A stretch of 35,099 nt of DNA, from the NCBI GenBank assembly GCA_001584585.1, contig LSYV01000021.1:1396624-1431722 (forward strand), written 5' to 3'. Below the pieces are notes generated by a model. It was not told the origin of the DNA. It saw only the letters and a list, made by a program, of their open reading frames with translations, and ran no database searches. The first letter of the stretch is position 1. Every line of letters starts with the position of its first letter. This document shows, one piece after another, positions 32,169 to 35,099 of the stretch. The stretch comes from Gonium pectorale. Taxonomy: Eukaryota > Chlorophyta > Chlorophyceae > Chlamydomonadales > Volvocaceae. The position numbers and the translations under genes are program-made.

Positions 32169-32905
32169 TCAGTGCCCTCGGCTCCGAAACACCTCTTCAC
32201 CTTCGCCCCTTCTTACCTTCCCCAAACACTTCCTCCCCAGCCTCCTCCCGGGCTGCCTCGCCACCTGAACGCCCTGCTGGTAGAGAATCGCCGTTGCCCA
32301 GCGCTCCACGAACCGGGTCGCCTCCCCGGCGTTGCCGATGTGGAACGGTTGCTTGTGCAGACGCATACCCGTGAGGGTCTGCGGAAAGGCCTTCGCACTG
32401 AAGCGCCGGCTGCCCCAGCGGCCCATCTCGGCCGCCGACGCCGGCTCTCCCCCCGCCGCCGTCTCCAGCAGTGCGCTGCCTGACCTCCTCCATAGCCGCC
32501 GCCAGGCTCCCATGCTCCCTGAGAGTCGCCCCCCGGCGGGCCAGTGCTGACTGCAGCCGGTGCGTCCTTACGGCGCAAGTCCGCATGCGCCTCCTCCACC
32601 TCTGTCTCCGCCACCTCCAGGTTGGCCTCCGTGGCCGCCGGGTATGCCTCCAGCTGCTGCCGCCGCGGGCTGCTGGTGGTCCTGGAGCGAAAGACGACCC
32701 CCTCTAGCGCCACCTGTTTTCCCCTGCAGACGCCGCTGCTCCTCGCGCGCCTCGCCAGCGTCGTGAACCGCGGGCTGTAGATCTGAGCGGAGGCCGTCGA
32801 CCCATGTTTCGCACCTGATGTCGGCAGATGTGAGGCCCCTCGCCCCGCGGTTATGTCCCCAGATGGCTGCCGCTGCCGAGTCCACGATGACGATCCGTCG
32901 CACGG
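32169..32905 (-). pseudogene. Frame-broken coiled-coil ORF of unknown family
   Basis: Protein-like sequence runs continuously on the minus strand but changes frame. It starts near RRIVIVDSAAAAIWGHNRGA and passes through WVDGLRSDLQPAVHDAGEAR to a helical run (EANLEVAETEVEEAHADLRR). A second frame continues the helix (LQSALARRGATLREHGSLAA). A third continues with ALLETAAGGEPASAAEMGRW and RLHKQPFHIGNAGEATRFVE. No intron of workable length explains the shifts; one GTAAGG...CAG pair would give only 21 nt. No family is recognised. Likely a decayed gene or transposon ORF, though sequencing errors are possible. Confidence 0.4.
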
Positions 32906-34618
32906 ACGATATGCGGACGGAGCGGTCCGTCAGCTGTTGGCAGTAGGCTGGCGTTGCCTTGCAATTACGTATTTGTATGGAGCGAGGTATAGCAACAGCG
33001 GGAGGTGGTTGGTTCTCTCGTTGCGTTGTCGGCGCGACTGCCCGTGACCCGTGGGTCGGAGACGGTTACGGCTGACTATCTACGGCTATCTGACTACGCT
33101 GGCTAATTAGGGTATCTTCCGTCAGGTCAACTGGGCCGGGCTGCTGCCGGGTGAGAGCCTCGGGCGGCGGGCGCGGGACTGAGGACACGTTTGGCACTGG
33201 CGGCCGCGTGCGTGGACGCGCAGCGGGTCTCTGGAGCAACTACCGTAGCCGGGCCACCCGGCTAGCCGCCGGGGCGCGGAGACCCGATACAACCCATGTC
33301 GACGGCTTCATTTCCCAACGCCAGTACGCCACCCGCAGGCACGGCGCGAAGCTGCGTGCGTGGAGGTGGCAAGTTGGGGCTGAAATTGGCCCGTGGGAGC
33401 TGGGCTCGTGGATGCAACGGCGGCATTCCTCCGTTCTGCAGGAGGGATGTGCAAGGGGCTTCGGAGCTACTATGTAAACCGTGGTGCGCGCTCGCAGGCA
33501 GGCAACTGCTGCGGGCAGAAGGCAGCTGGCTTTGGACAATATACGGGGAAAGGGCAATGCCAGGAAATCCAGGACACTGCGTCCTTTTGCTACAAAAATG
33601 GCAGCATCTGTGGCCTGGTGTGCGGCTCGGCCGGCCAGGAGCACACACACGCCCGCCCGCACACAGCCTGCGCTGCAGGTCGTCGGTGCATGTAGTCCAC
33701 AAAAGGCCGGCAAGGGCAGCCGCAAAAGGCCTCACACACGGCCTAAACATACCGTACGCAAACACTGACTTTCATTTCGCCGTGCTTGGAGCACGGACAC
33801 AACCTGGCACGCCAAGCACCAGAAAGCACGCGGCGTTGCTGCTCCTCAATCGGAGCATCATGCGCGTACAGTACTCCTGCCATACCCACGACACCCAGGC
33901 CTGTGGGGAGCCCGTGAGGGGACTGCGCCACCGCAGGACAGGGAGGCACGGCGGGGCCTCAAGACACGACACGGCTAGCAACTTCAGTGTCCAATGGCGC
34001 GCGCAAACCCACCGCCAGGGCCCAGCGCCCCTTGTTCCCAAGGCCACGCCACCAGCGGACACCCCCCCCCCCACGCACTGAGCGAGAGCGCTCTGACGCC
34101 ACGCGAGCGCTCTGACGCCAAGCAGAACGGCGCAGCGACAAGCAACGACCGCGCTGCCCGCAGCCGCAAACAACAGGCGGATATGCATTGAGGCCGGAGG
34201 GACGTTTCTCCTCCGGTAAGATTTTGTTAAATAATCTTCGCCGCTACACTATAAAGAAAGTGCGCCCCTTACGGCCGCGCAAACCCTCCCCCCAGGTACG
34301 CCCAGGCCACCGCCCCGCCCGGTACTGGCGCGCTGGAGCTCATGCTCCGTACCCGACACATACACAACCGCGGTCACACCGGCCGGCCGGCCGCCCGTCC
34401 TCCACGCACCCCCCCCCCAAACCCCGCTCCCCCCTAAAGCCTTTTTCCCAAACCCGCTCCGAACCCGTGCCCCCCCCCCGATGCGTGCACCACCCCGCAC
34501 AGCCCGCTCCCGCCGCCCCCAAAACCACGGGAGACCACCCCTGCCGCTCGAAACCTCCCAGCCAATCGCCCGCTCGCCACCCAAAAACCCGCTGCTGAGC
34601 TCAACCCTCGGCGCTCAT
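32906..34618. other. Non-coding region before the copper ATPase gene
   Basis: No gene recognised. It contains a 19-bp tandem repeat GAGCGCTCTGACGCC (about 34085-34120), a TATAAAG near 34249 without a gene behind it, and C-rich tracts. The right part should hold the 3' untranslated region of the minus-strand ATPase gene. The longest open frame (33296-34081, plus) has no family features. Confidence 0.35.
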
Positions 34619-34850
34619 CTCAACACCCCGGTCGTTAGATCCTGGGCCGCGATCTGAGCTCTGCGCCCCAGCGCCGGGGCCTATGCCCCTACGCCCTCAT
34701 TGCTGCGATCGACTCGGATCCTGCTGCATTCAACCAAGACCGCCACTGAGCTCATTAGCCGTTAGGTCCTGGGCGGCGATCTCAGCTCTGCGCCCCTGGG
34801 CCGGGATCCTTATCACGGCGCCCTCATCGCGATAACCTATACCTCAGATC
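34619..34850. repeat. Degenerate tandem repeat of about 115-125 bp
   Basis: GATCCTGGGCCGCGATCTGAGCTCTGCGCCCC near 34638 recurs in altered form as GTCCTGGGCGGCGATCTCAG and CTCTGCGCCCC near 34766. Shared flanking words follow (CCCTCAT, GATC). Two diverged copies lie immediately 3' of the ATPase coding region, the second touching its stop codon. Confidence 0.5.
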
Positions 34851-35077
34851 TGCGGCCGGCGGTAGAGCTTGAGCGCCAGCGACGACGCCACGACGCTGAC
34901 GGAGCTGAGCGCCATGGCGGCGCCCGCCACCCAGGGCGGCACCAGCGCGTGCGTCAGCGGCCACAGCACGCCCGCCGCCAGCGGCACCGCCAGCGCGTTG
35001 TAGCCGTAGGCCCACAGGAAGTTTAGCAGGATGCGGCGGAAGGTGGCGCGCGACAGATGGAGCGCCACCACCACGTC
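34844..35077 (-). CDS. Cu(+)-transporting P1B-1-type ATPase, C-terminal exon
   Basis: Last exon of a copper pump, 77 residues and a TGA stop (34846-34844); the rest lies beyond the right edge. It begins after a C-rich CAG acceptor with [16 protein letters not shown], the hinge entering the last two membrane helices. Both helix signatures of copper-specific P1B-1 pumps are visible: YN-x4-P (YNALAVP) and M-x2-SS (MALSS within [13 protein letters not shown]). In this family these residues line the transmembrane Cu(+) sites. Such ATPases move Cu(+) out of the cytosol, into the Golgi for multicopper oxidases or into the chloroplast for plastocyanin; which applies here needs the N-terminus. The family call is secure. 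Confidence 0.92.
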   Translation of the reverse strand, partial: DVVVALHLSRATFRRILLNFLWAYGYNALAVPLAAGVLWPLTHALVPPWVAGAAMALSSVSVVASSLALKLYRRPQI

Positions 35078-35099
35078 CTGGGGGGGGAGGTGGGGGGGG

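Noticed and set aside
33296..34081. Plus-strand 261-residue open frame
   Set aside because: No domain, Arg/His/Pro-rich composition, and no recognisable start context or conserved motif.
34249..34255. TATAAAG on the plus strand
   Set aside because: No plausible plus-strand gene follows. The region is probably 3' of the minus-strand ATPase gene.

Overview
The window looks like nuclear DNA of a volvocine green alga (Chlamydomonas/Volvox relatives). It is very GC-rich, the genes are cut into short exons by G/C-rich GT-AG introns, (CA)n microsatellites are common, TGTAA polyadenylation signals occur, and the proteins are plainly eukaryotic. The species cannot be fixed from the sequence alone. 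All exon structures below were read by eye from splice sites and family conservation.

Left part (1-5.7 kb): two minus-strand genes. The first is the 5' half of an SLC35F-type membrane transporter (five exons, start at 3275, running off the left edge, TATA box about 100 bp upstream). The second is an intronless nuclear gene for mitochondrial ribosomal protein uS9m (4545-5699).

Middle (7.3-17.2 kb): a head-to-tail tandem duplication. Unit A (about 7318-10375) carries an intact intronless gene for a 691-residue propeller-like/BTB-BACK protein. Unit B (about 10376-17237) is a broken copy. Its centre is replaced by about 4.4 kb of foreign sequence containing a non-LTR retrotransposon 3' end, its BTB part is frameshifted, and its 3' flank carries a 220-bp retroposon-like insertion whose empty site survives in unit A.

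Right part (19.3-31.0 kb): a minus-strand ankyrin-repeat gene. Nearly every repeat is one 99-nt exon bounded by phase-0 introns, and a Gln/Pro-rich stretch plus one membrane segment separates a 3-repeat block from an 8-repeat block. Between its exons, on the opposite strand, lie eight exons of an ABCG-family half-transporter that lacks both ends and starts just after a 20-N assembly gap. This is either a gene nested in an intron, a pseudogene, or a scaffolding error. Its introns hold several short repeats, including an inverted pair around one exon.

Far right (31.0-35.1 kb): mostly non-coding sequence with a frame-broken coiled-coil ORF. It ends in the last exon of a copper-transporting P1B-1 ATPase on the minus strand that continues past the right edge. 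Apart from the nested pair, the genes show no evident functional link, which is normal for an algal nuclear locus.
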